Source: Dipteris shenzhenensis
Taxonomy: Eukaryota > Polypodiophyta > Polypodiopsida > Gleicheniales
Length of the DNA: 64,000 nt
Assembly (NCBI GenBank): GCA_047967505.1
Contig: CM106540.1
Reading direction: 5' to 3' (one strand)
Part shown: positions 44,039 through 55,444 of the stretch, in pieces
Layout: each line of letters opens with the position of its first letter
Numbering within the stretch: position 1 is the first letter of the stretch
Translations under genes and position numbers: made by a program
The notes under the pieces: generated by a model
Databases searched by the model: none
What the model was told of the DNA's origin: nothing
Seen by the model: only the letters and a program-made list of their open reading frames with translations

Positions 44039-45344
44039 GCGGTGGGGGATGCATGGCATGGTGCTTTGGGCCATGTGGCGGTGGGGAGGATGATGATTCA
44101 TATGATTTAGATGTGCCTCTGGGTGATGGTACAATTTATTATGACATCACTGAGACAGGAGGCATCTTGATGGATGTGCGGGGGAAGGACATCATGGCCT
44201 TCATGCGCTCTGTAATTGCTAACAATTACACAGATTGCTTTATCCACTACAAAGACCACCCAAAGAGGTTGGTTGATGAGACCATTGCTACTGTTCGCTC
44301 TAGGTATCCTAACCCCCCCAATCGCCAGTTCACAGATAAATGGGCCAAGTCAAAGATTGTTACGATACTTGGCAATAAAAGATCTTCGCTTAAGAGGCAG
44401 GCACTAGCGGAGCTTGCCAGGCTTGAGGCAGGTAAACCACCAAGGGGCCCGCCCCACACCGCTCACAAGCATGAGTGGAAGAAGGCAATGAAGTCATCGA
44501 GGGAGGACCCCAGTCTGCAGCATGTGGAGGCACAAAGGATCCAGATGGAGGAATATGGAAGCGCGCATTTTGGAGCAGGGGGTGTTGAATCATGGGAGGC
44601 CCAATTTGTAAGTATCAATCTCAAATTATATTGCTTATGTAGTTTATTAGGAGGTTGTTTCTTTCTACTAATCCCTCCGCAAAGTGTGTCATCATATAGC
44701 TTGAGATCGTGGGCAGATACCCTACTCCTATGGAGACAGCCTACCACCGCCACCATCGTAGAGGAGATACATGGAGGCACTTCTATGATGACGAGTTGAT
44801 TACTGAGGAGCAGTATACTCGAGCTACTGGAGCGGCCCCCCAGGTATTTGAAAGTAATTAAATAATGCCAAAATTATAAGTAAAGATTTGATTTTTCATA
44901 CATTGATATATGTTGTCCCTTGTTTACAGGCCCGTGCACAAGACGATGAGGAAGAGGAGGAAGGAGGCGCAGAAGGGAGCACAGAAGGGAGTGTGGAAGG
45001 GAGCGAGGACCTAGAGAACATAGATTAGTCATACAAGTAGTGCTAGCTACTCTTTTTTATACTTAAAGCCACTGGCTTGGCTTTGTGCCTCTTGTATATA
45101 CACTCCTCTTATTTTCTGTACTTGAAGCCATATGACATGGCTTAGCTTCATGCTATATGTATATACAAGCACTTTTTGAGCTTTCAATTTTATTGCGTTT
45201 TGGAGTTGTAATGTTTTACTTGGAATTGTAATTAAAATGTGTTTGGCTGTAAGAATTGAATTACACAATGTGGATATGGGATTCTTGTAATTATACAGCA
45301 TACACAACATACACAACATTCTGTAAAATTTAAAAAAAAAAAAA

Positions 45345-45600
45345 AAAAGCACGTCTATCAGTGCGTGTAAAAACGTGTTTATATACGCGTCTGTCTGTTC
45401 GACTTGCGTCTATATTTGTGTCTATAAACGCATTTATAAGCGCGTCTATTTATGTGTCTAAGTGCGCATCTATACGTGCGTGTGTCTGATATATAGATGC
45501 GCAATTAGACATGGGTCTCTAGACGTGAAAATAGACGTGCAAATAGACGCACCCGTAAGTTTTTTATTTAGTTCAGTAAATGCATCTGTGCACACGTCTA
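45345..45600. repeat. Family 2 subterminal motif array, copy 2 right end
   Basis: GCGTCTA variants every 10-25 bp (ACGCGTCTGTCTGTTCGACT, AAGCGCGTCTATTTATG), ending about 20 bp inside the terminus. An A-rich run (45331-45349) borders it on the tnpA side. Confidence 0.82.
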
Positions 45601-45620
45601 TGGGTGCTTTGTCTTGTTGT

Positions 45621-47995
45621 GTATGTGCACAAGCAAGTGGACTTGAGTTGTCATAATGCTCGAGGGAAAGTGCATCTCAAGCAAGCATACAGCTTCGATG
45701 GATTCCACCCTAGCCTTCTCGATGCTCGATATAGAGATCTCTTTTTGAGATATCCACCTATTTCACATGTCCATGCATATGTAAGATATTTGAGATATCC
45801 ACCTATTTCACATGTCCATGAAGAAAATACATAATGTGATTTGATAGTAAGCATACCTCACAATACCATAGATCTTGAATATAGCATTTCTAACATCTTC
45901 TTGTAAGCACCCTTTTATTGTAATTGGGAGGATGAACTATCAAAGAAACAATGAAGTCATGTCAACAATATAGCATAATAATAATTACACTAATGCATCA
46001 CGATTATCGGTACACTAATTCTACTTAGAATACCTGTAAGACCTTGTGCCAATCATGGGACTTGAGGCCACTAAGCTTATTGTCCTTTGAAAATGCTCCT
46101 TTCAAGCAACGCATGTACCCTGTCGGTATTTGAAAAGAGGCAATGTCTGCCTTGACTGCTGCCTCCTCCCTCGTAGAGAGGATCCACGTTGCTTTCGGGA
46201 GGACAACTTTTCCCGAAGCATGCACTTGGGGCCACAAATGAGACATCCTATTCATAGCACGCAAGTCTTCTCGCACTCCTCTCGAGTCCTTGGAACCAAG
46301 CAAGTGTGCCCAAATAGTAGCTCCCACATTCTTGAAGATATGCATGGGATCCAAGAGATGATTGATTTGTAACTGACCCCAATAAGGAAGCTCGTGAAAG
46401 ATCGATAGCCTCTTCATACCAGGAGGAGGTTCCTCTCCATTCGCCCTCCAAGCTTGAATCCAGTCACTTGCCTTCAAATATGATGGTGGTGGATCAAGCT
46501 GACCTCCACATGCGAGATGGTTGAGCGGAAGGTATCGAGCATGACCTTCATAAACATTTTTTGTCATATGTTTGGAGTAGCGTCGTGCAAGCGATTTCAG
46601 AGCCGGTCCACAAATAGGACAAGCATGGTACCCACTTGTAACAAGTCCTGCACGCGTGCATGAATGTGTTAGTAAAAGACATGCATGCAAAAGAGAGTAA
46701 AAAAAGCATAATCCCTCATTGTATATGTAAAGACACAACCACGTACCTGCGCACTCTCCATATCCTGGGTAGTCATGCATGGTCCATATCAAGATACCCC
46801 TGACCAAAATATCATTGATATGTCTAGGAGCTCTGGAAATATCAAAGACTTGCACTCCTCTTCATAATATCTGTAACTCCTCTATCAAAGGTGCCATGTA
46901 CACGTCCATGTTTTTTGCCTTGTACTTTCCTGGCACAAGTAGTGCAAGCATGAGGTGTCCCTTTTATCTCTGTGCTTCCAAGCTGCACAATCTGCAGGAA
47001 TCCTCAATGTGTGATCAGTGGACCGATGAGATGCATGCCATGTCATCAACTCTGCTATGGATTTGCATCGGAACATGTGTTGTATTCTTACAATGATGAA
47101 AAAAGGGTCTCAAGACCTTTACCGGTATCTGCTCACCCTGCAAGTCATCTCTATATCATTGTTCCCCACACTTTGGACAACTACCCAAATCTCCATGCTC
47201 ACGACGAAAGAGAATACAATCATTACGGCAAGCATGGATGGTATCATAATCCATACCCACTGTTGTTAGCATCTTTTTCGCTTCATCTCTTGATGTGGGC
47301 ATGGTATTTGGTGCAGGCAACATCTTCTGGAGAAACCTATGACAAAGAAACTATCCAAATGATGATTCTCAAAACAAACAATATCCAAATAATGAGTCAA
47401 ATTAATACAAGGGCTAACCACATTAAGGCCGAGACACGTGTATCCGACCACCCATACTGTACTTGTAGATTCAAGATTGAGAGACAAGCACGTAGTTTAG
47501 ACATCCTATCACACTCGTATAATTGTGTTGATTGCAACTCTCGCATTTTGACCTCAGACTCTAACATCATGACGTGTACGTGGGATGATGTAGTGCCCCT
47601 AAAAATGGAATCCATCATGTCGACCATACCCTTGTCGTCATCCGGGAGACTATAGTCTTGCTGAAAGTGAGAAGGTATATGTGTACCCTCGTCACCCTCC
47701 TCATCCTGTTTTAAGATTTCATGTAAATATAAGATCTTCTATTTCCTGGTATATAATAAGATTGCGAACTTAAATAGCTTTGACTTACCGATGGTCCATC
47801 AACATGTGTAACACCAATGGGGGGTATTGGTTCCGGCTCCTCCCCATACATCCACAAGTGGCGCATGATAATATGACGTTGATGTCGTACTTCTCGCTTG
47901 CAATGAGTGCAATGACAGTATAACCTCTCCATAAGCCACTTGGTGCTCCCGGGAGTTGGCGCATCATGGGACGAGCTTCCACTCGTCCCTTCCAT
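45621..47995 (-). pseudogene. tnp2 5' and central part of copy D
   Basis: Minus strand: the transposase-associated exon (47995-47800, YCHCTHCKREVRHQRHI), an exon with STQLYECDRMSKLRACLS (47627-47397), a truncated TNP2 core (47076-46025) and the start of DUF4218 (45760-45621). MFRCKSIAELMTWHASH is followed almost at once by a deletion near 46965 that removes MDGVNPFG and its surroundings. LDPMHIFKNV and GLKSHDWHKVLQV remain. With that loss the copy cannot encode an active transposase. Confidence 0.82.
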
Positions 47996-48094
47996 CTACA
48001 CTTATAAAATCACAACATAAGCATGAAGAAGAGATATTAACAGTTATAAAATAGCATGTTTGAGCTTCTTTTGATGCTACAACAAAAAAGTGAC

Positions 48095-48172
48095 TGTAAG
48101 CGTCACTATATAGCGACCTTTTTGCTCTGTTCCATCACTATATAGCGACAAATTAGCATCGCTATATAGCGA
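48095..48172. promoter_or_regulatory. Family 1 central motif array (copy D)
   Basis: Three TCGCTATATAGCGA-type palindromes between the tnp2 first exon and the tnpA-side leader, equivalent to 35443-35545. One unit fewer than in copy B, apparently lost by deletion between repeats. Confidence 0.7.
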
Positions 48173-48579
48173 TGCTATGGGTTAAAACCCGAAACTCTAA
48201 TCGTGTAGCGTTTTCTTCATCCTATTCCCTAATCTCTCAAGTAAGCAAGCCAATATCTCCTCCCACCTATTTTCGATGACCTCCCGCCTATTTCAAGCAA
48301 CCTCCCACTCTATTTTCCACTCCTCAGCCTTCTCCTACCTCTTGTACTCCCTCTCTACCCTTTTCCCTCTTTGGTTTCTTGAAAGGAAGTTCTTCAAGAG
48401 GTGAGTTTGTTTCAACAATGTAGGTTGTTTGTTTGTTAGCTTTAGTTTTGTGAGTGTTTCTTCTTGTATTGCTAAACATGTAAACTAGTTTTCATGCTTG
48501 TTTTGAAGAATTGAAACAAAAAACGAGATTTCAAGAAAGGAAAAAAACTCACCTCTTTTTTCTGTATTTCTCTTCCTTC

Positions 48580-50155
48580 TCTTTCTCCTTGTCTCCTCAA
48601 TCTCCTCCTTTCCTTGTCTCCTCAATCTCCTCCATTCAAGAAGTTGCTTTTGTAATCTCCTCCTTCCACTAACATCTTATTGGAAAAAATGGGTTGTTTT
48701 CTCTCTTTTGTAGGGCCAGTCCACTACACTAAGCGGGACATACTATTTCAGGTAACTGCTTCCTCTTTTTTCCTTTTATTATTTTTGTTATTTGCATTGG
48801 CCTGCAACTAGCGCCTTAAGCGCTAGCTGCAATGATGGGCGTAGGAACCCTCTCTTCCCCTCAAACTCTTTCCTTCTTCCCCCTTCTCGTATTCTCTTTT
48901 TTCCCCCTTCTCTTTTTTCCCTCTTCTCTTATTCTCTCTTTCCCCCTTCTCTATTTCCCCCTTCTCTCTTTTCCCTTCTCTCTTTCCTTTCCCTCTTATT
49001 CTCTATTTCCGCATAGCATGAGAGCATGAGCATATGCGGAAATAGAGAATGAGAGAAGCTTCTCTCTTTCTCTATTTCCACATAAGCTCATGCATAAGCT
49101 TATGCATGAGCTTATGCTTCTCTCTTTCCCCCTTCTCTCATTCTCTATTTCCGCATAAGCTCATGCTCATGCATGAGCATAAGCATGAGCTTATGCTTAT
49201 GCTTATGCTTAAGTTTCCCCCTTCTCTCTTTCTCTATTTCCGCATAAGCTTATGCTTATGCATGAGCTTATGCGGAAATAGAGAATAAGAGAAGCATAAG
49301 ATCATGCTTATGCTTCTCTCATTCTCTATTTCCGCATAAGCTCATTCTCTATTTCCGCATAAGCTCATGCTTATGCATCTCTCTTTCCCCCTTCTCTATT
49401 TCACCTTCTCTTTTTTCCCTCTTCTCTTATTCTCTCTTTCCCCCTTCTCTATTTCCCCCTTCTCTCTTTTCCCTTCTCTCTTTCCTTTCCCTCCCCCTTC
49501 TCTATTTCCCCCTTCTCTCATTCTCTATTTCCGCATAAGCTAATGCTTATGCATGAGCTTATGCGGAAATAGAGAATGAGAGAAGCATAAGCTCATGCTT
49601 ATGCTTCTCTCATTCTCTATTTCTGCATAAGCTCATGCTTATGCTTCTCTCTTTCCCCCTTCTCTATTTCCCCCCTTCTCTATTTTCGCATAAGCTCATG
49701 CTTATGCTTCTCTCTTTCCCCCTTCTCTATTTCCCCTTTCTCTCATTCTCTATTTCCCCCTTCTCTCATTCTCTATTTCTGCATAAGCTCATGCTTATGC
49801 TTCTCTCTTTCCCCCTTCTCTATTTCCCCCTTCTCTCATTCTCTATTTCCGCATAAGCTTATGCTTATGCATGAGCTTATGCGGAAATAGAGAATGAGAG
49901 AAGCATAAGCTCATGCTTATGCTTCTCTCATTCTCTATTTTTGCATAAGCGCATTCTCTATTTTTGCATAAGCTTATGCTTATGCTTCTCTCATTCCCCC
50001 TTCTGTCTTTCCTCCTCCTCTATTTCCCCCTTCTCTCATTCTCTATTTCCGCATAAGCTCAATCTCTAGCTTTCGCATAAGCTAATGCTTATGCTTCTCT
50101 CATTCCCCCTTCTCTATTTTCGCATAAGCTCATGCTTATGCTTCTCTCTTTCGTT
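48580..50155. repeat. Low-complexity block of TTCTCTATTTCC and GCATAAGCTCATGC units
   Basis: A conserved leader (GGCCAGTCC at 48714-48722, then GCATTGGCCTGCAACTAGCG) gives way at 48860 to C/T-rich runs mixed with GCATAAGCTTATGC, GCATGAGCTTATGC and TATTTCCGCATAAGC. Several 60-90 bp stretches (for example about 49245-49300, 49520-49620 and 49840-49930) form inverted repeats of CTCTATTTCCGCATAAGC with GCTTATGCGGAAATAGAG. There is no coding content. Copy E has the opposite-strand counterpart. Confidence 0.85.
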
Positions 50156-50181
50156 GAACCGTTGATTGGAAGTTAAAACTC

Positions 50182-50365
50182 TCCCCGTGCATAAAAGGCA
50201 TGTCCTAACTATACAAGCGGCCTCTCCTTAATAGACAAAATACAATAGACATTCAAGAGAATACATTCCATGAGCAAGAGAGTGCATAAAAGGCATGGTC
50301 TTAATAGAAGCCTCTCCTTAATAGAGAGAATAGAATAGACAATACATTCCAAGAGCAAGAGATAA
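50182..50365. repeat. Imperfect 90-bp tandem duplication upstream of the Mei2-like gene
   Basis: GTGCATAAAAGGCATG and GCCTCTCCTTAATAGA occur twice in the same order about 90-95 bp apart, with ATACATTCCAAGAGCAAGAG-like ends. It lies between the repeat block of copy D and the gene promoter, and its role is unknown. Confidence 0.65.
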
Positions 50366-50667
50366 GCTTGCCAGACTTTAGGCACAAACATTATTGCTAG
50401 AACTCATTGCTCGAACGATGACCAGCACAGCGCAACGGAACGGATTTTGTTGATTTCTGGCGGATCCCTTACTTTGATTACATTAATTCCCATGGCCAAC
50501 GCACGAGGTGATCGAACGATGGGCACTGGGCAGTACGAAGCCGTGGTCGGGCAGCATCTTGGAGGATTGGACCTCATTCCCATGATTTATAATCGTGGTC
50601 CAGAAACTCACGAGATGATCCGTGGCAATAGGCACCGACCGGTTGGGGTGGCGAAGCCCGAATTGCC

Positions 50668-50675
50668 TATATATG
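50668..50675 (+). promoter_or_regulatory. Probable TATA box of the Mei2-like gene
   Basis: TATATATG lies about 155 bp upstream of the preferred start codon at 50831. The region between is free of a better start with a conserved N-terminus. Position and sequence fit a plant core promoter. Confidence 0.45.
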
Positions 50676-50830
50676 GGAGACTTGTTCAACTCCACCCACG
50701 CTTGTTTTTGAGCGGTATAAGAGTCCATTTCGCATTTTTCTGCCCTTCCTCGTCATCCTTAACTCAGCGCTTCCTTTGTCCATCAGACGTCCGGCGGCTT
50801 CTCCAGAGAGAACCAGTTAGTGGATCAAAC

Positions 50831-51643
50831 ATGACGGCGAATGGCCCCTGCAACAACAGCTTGGGACCTGTTTGCGGGGAAGATCATTGCAGCGGCCTCG
50901 AGAGGGATGAGTCTGGCAAGGCCGTTTCCAAGCCCTTGCGTTCCTGCGCTCAAGAGTTCATTCCCCGTGTTTCTTCTGGCGTCAGATCCCCTTCCAAATC
51001 GACATACGAATTCGACGAAAGGAATGCTGAATCAGGTGGCGACAACGCTAGGACGACGTTGATGATACGACACCTTCCCAATAAGTTGACTCAGGAGATG
51101 CTGCTGCAAATGCTGGATAAGCATTGTGCTGAAAGCAACGCCGATGAGACAGTAAAGACAGTCTCGCACGAATACGACTTCGTGTATTTGCCCGTGGATT
51201 TCCAGACCAGATGCAACCTGGGGTATGCATTCGTGAACTTTACCACGTCCCTGGCCACGGTGAAAGTGTACGAAGCCTTCAACGGAAGGCGATGGGAAAC
51301 TCTATGCAACTCGCAAAAGGTGTGCGAGGTAACTTATGCTCGCGTGCAAGGTCGGCAGGCATTAGAAGCCCGTTTTGAAAACTCAAGATTTGCATGCGAT
51401 ACGGACGAGTATCTTCCTACGCTGTTCTCACCTCCTCGCGGATCAGGCCGACTTGATGAATGCCCAGCTAGTGTTCCAAGGGCCCTGGGCACCAGACTTG
51501 CAGATGGGCAGGGTTCTTCTCTTAGAGCAGCTAGTGTTCCAAGGGCCCTGGGCACCAGACTTGCTTATGAGCACGGTGCTTCTCTTAGCCAGACAGCCCG
51601 CTTTCTCGGAATACGTTTTATCTATGTATACGCACCCCTTTAA
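50831..51643 (+). CDS. Mei2-like RNA-binding protein with a single C-terminal RRM
   Basis: 270 codons, no introns and no premature stop. The domain spans about residues 74-205: ARTTLMIRHLPNK (RNP2 76-84), YDFVYLPVDFQTRCNLGYAF (RNP1 130-137), KVCEVTYARVQG and YLPTLFSPPRG, the hallmark of the third RRM of Mei2, AML and TEL proteins. Small plant proteins with only this RRM exist (MCT type). Such proteins bind RNA and act in meiosis or meristem control. The tail carries a 63-bp tandem repeat giving ASVPRALGTRLA twice. The frame is open upstream to 50447, but 50831 suits the TATA box. Codon use is more G/C-rich than the surroundings. Family firm, exact function not. Confidence 0.85.
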   Translation: MTANGPCNNSLGPVCGEDHCSGLERDESGKAVSKPLRSCAQEFIPRVSSGVRSPSKSTYEFDERNAESGGDNARTTLMIRHLPNKLTQEMLLQMLDKHCAESNADETVKTVSHEYDFVYLPVDFQTRCNLGYAFVNFTTSLATVKVYEAFNGRRWETLCNSQKVCEVTYARVQGRQALEARFENSRFACDTDEYLPTLFSPPRGSGRLDECPASVPRALGTRLADGQGSSLRAASVPRALGTRLAYEHGASLSQTARFLGIRFIYVYAPL

Positions 51644-52565
51644 CTTTCAAACTAGTTCCTCGCAGGTAGCTGTATTGAGTGAGATTTGAATGTGTGAAAT
51701 TTTATTTGAATGTTATAAATATATTAAATGTTTCAGCAATAAGATGAATTTTCTTGACTTTTCCCCAAACATGTAGAATTGATATTTCCTATTGAGAGAA
51801 CCTTGATAGGCGATTGAAGTAGAGCTCAACTAATTATTTCAAGACATTAACTAAGCCACTAGAAAATTGTACTTGAGGATGTGCAATACACCAGAGAGTG
51901 CATAAGGAAGTATTACATCTTTGGAGAGGCACCCATGCACAAATGGCCAAGGTAAGTCAGGAAGGGGGATTGGGGTCAAGATATCACCTTGGACCTATTT
52001 GAGTAGCGTGGTAACCCACTACAGAAGCTGTGAGGTGGTGTTCGTAGCGTGCATGGTTTAGGTCAAGTCATGTGTTAATGAAATGTGTGCTTGTGGAGTT
52101 TGAGTTGTGTGGATGAAATGTCCATTGAAGCGCATGTATGTGAACTACACATTTTGCCTATAGCAACAACCTTCCAGGACAATCACAATATTGTAAATTC
52201 CACATGACAAAGATCACCAATAATTTGCATAAGAGAAAAAATCCATGTCTCATGTGATCAAATCGACTAGCATCCCTTATCACAATGTGTTGAGGTAGTG
52301 TTATCTTTGAAAAAATATTGGTATAGAATGACAGAGGGGGCTGTCACTTATCAGCCTAGAGCCAACATCTAGCTAGCCTCTCACTATGACTATAGAAGAA
52401 GTTTTTAGCCATCTTAGTATTCTTGTCAAAAACAAACGTTGCCTGCTTTATCTGGGAATCCAACCTCTGCGCCTTAGTTCAAATATCCTCCTCTTGAGGG
52501 TGTAGGGGTTCATCTTCAACAAAACTGTGTGGTTGGTCCTCAACCTCAACTAAGCAATAGTCCCG

Positions 52566-52878
52566 CTACTTCCTAAGGTGCTTTTCCTTCATACTATGTA
52601 TTATCATAGTAGCATCAACCCCCCTGCCAACTGTGCTATGTATATTTGATAGCATCATATAAGGTGCGGCATGTCTAGATCCAATTGAAACATCTTCTTT
52701 GCAACATGCTCTCCATGCTCCACATCTGCTTGATACCTGCATGCTTCGAGTAAAGCCATTAGCAACATGCTCTACAATAGGCAAAATATCATGATCTAGA
52801 ATCATTGAAGTAAAAACGTGCTGACCCTCATGATTCAACCTATCATGGCTACAAGCAGTGAGAATGCTAATGAAGGGC

Positions 52879-52880
<2 letters not shown>
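52566..52880 (-). pseudogene. PPR (PLS/E-type) protein remnant
   Basis: The minus strand reads FISILTACSHDRLNHEGQHV, then FTSM, then PIVEHVANGFTRSM, W.A.CKEDVSIGSRHAA-like and PYMMLSNIHSTVGR, the order seen at the end of plant PLS-class PPR proteins (FISVLSACSH; EHYACMVD; A.YVLLSNIYA). Only about 100 codons survive, with gaps, and there is no DYW motif. Intact relatives are RNA-editing or processing factors of organelles. This one is a fossil. It abuts a (CT)n tract. Confidence 0.7.

Positions 52881-52936
<56 letters not shown>
52880..52936. repeat. (CT)n microsatellite
   Basis: Uninterrupted CT dinucleotides over about 55 bp directly upstream of the PPR remnant (minus strand sense). Confidence 0.95.
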
Positions 52937-52939
<3 letters not shown>

Positions 52940-54060
52940 ATGTTTATGGCACATTGAATGATATAAAAAATAAAGCATTCTCTAAAAAAATATAGTAAAA
53001 GAAATAGTTTTAAACATAAATAATGTTTGACTTCTTGCAATTCATTTATTTAGATAAAATGTAGTTTGTTTCATTTTTATAAAAAGGTTTATGATTATAT
53101 TATATTTTCTTAATAAGAAGACCTAAATGCCATGTATATATACATATCTATACTAAAAAATACAAAAAGATTTATATTGATAAAAAGAAATAACTATATA
53201 TATTCTCACATAAATAATTTACCTATTAAGTATTTCTTTTTTCCATAGTAGCCAATCAATACCATTATAGGTATATAGAAGTTCGGGATCAAAATAGTGT
53301 AGACTAGATGCTTCTTTTTTATAAATTATAAAACTTTATATCTTTACAATTGGCACTTAAACAAATAAACACACACAAAATGAAAAATAAACAAATAAAC
53401 AAGTAAACACACACAAACACAAACAAAATGAAAAATATTCAAAGTATAATATGTGAGGATTTTCAATATAAATGTAGTTTGAAATGATGTTTGTATGGAA
53501 AATTAAATGATTAAAAATTTGATTTTTATATTTTTCTCTCTTAAGGAGAGCTTTGGGGGGGACAAAATTTTTTATATATTCAAACGTTGGTTTTTTTTAA
53601 TTTTAAAATTTTTAATTGAGTTACAATTTTGATAGCTAAAGACATGTGATAGAGAATTTGATTTTACGTAAATTGAATCATAAGGGATAAATTTTTTATA
53701 GAAACCATGGGTTAATGAATTATGTAAAAATTAGATTTTATGGCTAATTACATGTGCTAAAAAATTTGATGTTATGTAAGTCAAATCATAGTGGACCATA
53801 TATTTACTATATAGTTTTTCTTTATAAAACTCGATATCATGCAAATTGGCAATTGATCTGAATTATTAAACAAATAATAATAATAGGATTATTCATTACA
53901 ATATCAAACTTGCAATAAGAAATGATTAGCAAAATCATTAAAAAGAGATGAATGTTTACTTTTTTAGCCAACGCATCATTTGCATGGTTTTTCATTGTAC
54001 GTAATCACATACAATCATCATCAATGGATCTTAAGCCTCACTTAACCGATATCTCCCTAA
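52937..54060. other. A/T-rich spacer without visible genes
   Basis: About 1.1 kb of A/T-rich sequence with homopolymer runs and AACAAATAAACACACACAAA-like simple repeats. No frame above 80 codons, no recognisable motif. The stretch 51650-52560 after the Mei2-like gene is similar but less A/T-rich and likewise holds nothing I can name. Confidence 0.7.
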
Positions 54061-55197
54061 GAAAGCATATGCTTATGCTTATGCATGAGCATATAAGCAT
54101 AAGAGAAAAAGAGAGAAAGCATAAGCTAGTGCTTATGCATGAGCATATGAGCATAAGCATAGGCAAATACATATGCTTATGAAAAGAGGAGAAAAAGAGA
54201 GGAAAAAAGATAGTGAAAAATAAGAGAAAGAAGAGGGGAAAAGAGATTGAAAGAAGGGAAAAAGAAAAGGGGAAAAGAGCATAAGCATAAGAGAAGGATA
54301 AACATATGCATAAGAGAAAAAGAGAGAAAGATTATGCTTATGCTTATCCATGAACATATGAGGGAAAGAGGGAGGGAAAGAGGGAGGAAAAGAGGGAGGG
54401 AAAGAGGGAGGGAAAGAGGGAGGGAAAGAGGGAAAAGAGGGAGGGAAAGAGGGAGGAAAAGAGGAAAAGAGGGGAAGAAGAGTGAATAAGAGAAGAGAGG
54501 AAAAGAGAGGGTTCCTATGCCCATCATTGCAGCTAGCGCTTAAGGCATTAGCTGCAGGCCAATGCAAATAACGGAAATAACAAAAGGGAAAAAGAGGAAG
54601 CACTTTCTTACCTTGAAAAGTCCCGAACCGTGTTTCGTAAATTGGCCCTACAAAAAAGAGAAAACATACCATTTTTTCATATAACTAGTTAGAGGAAGGA
54701 GTTTGGAGAAGCAACTTTTCAAAGGGATTGGATGAGTTGGAAGAAGCCTACAAACAAGGAGAAAGCATAAGTCTACAAACAAGGAGAAAGAGAAGGAAGA
54801 GAAATACCAAAAAGAGAAGAGATGAGTCTTATTTCCTTCACCAAATCTCGTTTTTTGACTTAACCTCTGAAAATCAAGCATGAAAATTAGCACATAGCCT
54901 TAGCAATACAAGAAGAAACATGCTTTAACACTCACAAAATGAAATTTCACAAAAAAATGAATCTACATTGCTTAAAGAGACCCACCTTATTGAAAAACTT
55001 CCTTTCACACAAGCAGAGAGGGAGAAGGGTGGAGAGGAAGCACAAGTGTTGAGAGAGGGGCTGCACAGGGATAAGGAGAGGGGAATAGAGAGAAGGAAAG
55101 CGAGGTTGTTGAATATAAGGTGGGAGGAGAGATTTTTGCTTTTCTCACAATAAAGATGTGAAAGACGACGATGTGCATCGTTTCGGGTTTAAGTTCC

Positions 55198-55335
55198 CAG
55201 CGTCGCTATATAGCGACACTGGTCAGTTGCTATATAGTGACGTTTATATCCTAAAAGCGTCGCTATATAACGATGGAACATGGCAAATCATCGCTATATA
55301 TTGATAGAACAGGGCAAAGCATCACTATATAGCAA
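55198..55335. promoter_or_regulatory. Family 1 central motif array (copy E)
   Basis: Five units close to TCGCTATATAGCGA (GTCGCTATATAGCGACACTG, TTGCTATATAGTGACG and others) between the tnpA leader on the minus strand and tnp2 on the plus strand. Confidence 0.75.
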
Positions 55336-55444
55336 CAGTTTAGGGCACTTATTATCAAAAGACAGAAAAGGAGGTCATGGGTGGCTTTTTTGGGATCCTA
55401 ATAGAATTCTTTGCAGCTCATGTTGTGATTTTGGAAGTGTGCTG

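Larger units (their letters stand above)
42617..45028 (+). pseudogene. tnpA-like gene of family 2 copy 2, interrupted by a 670-bp insertion
   Basis: The first exon (to about 42842) holds two copies of an 11-residue repeat (LKRKAPILTSK, LKRKAPTLTSK) and a Lys/Glu run, ending at GTAAGT. The main exon is 44053-44607 (GDGTIYYDI, FIHYKDHPKRL, YPNPPNRQFTDKWAKSKIV, SAHFGAGGVESWEAQF). Two exons follow, 44700-44843 (WRHFYDDELITEEQYTRATG) and 44940-45028 with an acidic Gly/Ser tail, stop at 45026. The exon encoding WPGSASSSPDPQE in copy 3 is missing. The 670-bp element sits just before the main exon. TNPA-type proteins bind subterminal repeats. That function is inferred from position. Confidence 0.65.
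38200..45620. mobile_element. CACTA-like family 2, copy 2 (7.4 kb, complete ends)
   Basis: Termini are CACAACAACACAAAGCA (left) and its near-complement GGTGCTTTGTCTTGTTGTG (right), with TAT duplicated at 38197-38199 and 45621-45623. Copy B keeps the unbroken site CATCAACTATGTGCACAAGC. It has both genes, tnp2 on the minus strand and tnpA on the plus strand, diverging from a centre at about 42480-42610. The tnpA gene is interrupted by the 670-bp CATTAGG derivative. It is the most complete family 2 copy here, yet not autonomous because of premature stops. Confidence 0.95.
36803..50155. mobile_element. CACTA family 1, copy D, truncated at the left, with nested family 2 copy 2
   Basis: Begins inside the acidic tnp2 exon and has no left terminus. 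It continues through DUF4216 and part of DUF4218 to 38199, is split by family 2 copy 2, and resumes at 45621 with the rest of tnp2 (to 47995), the central motif array, the tnpA-side leader (48230-48570) and a long low-complexity block. No right terminus is found, and the boundary near 50155 is set by the end of the CATAAGC/TTCTCTATTTCC repeats. Confidence 0.75.
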
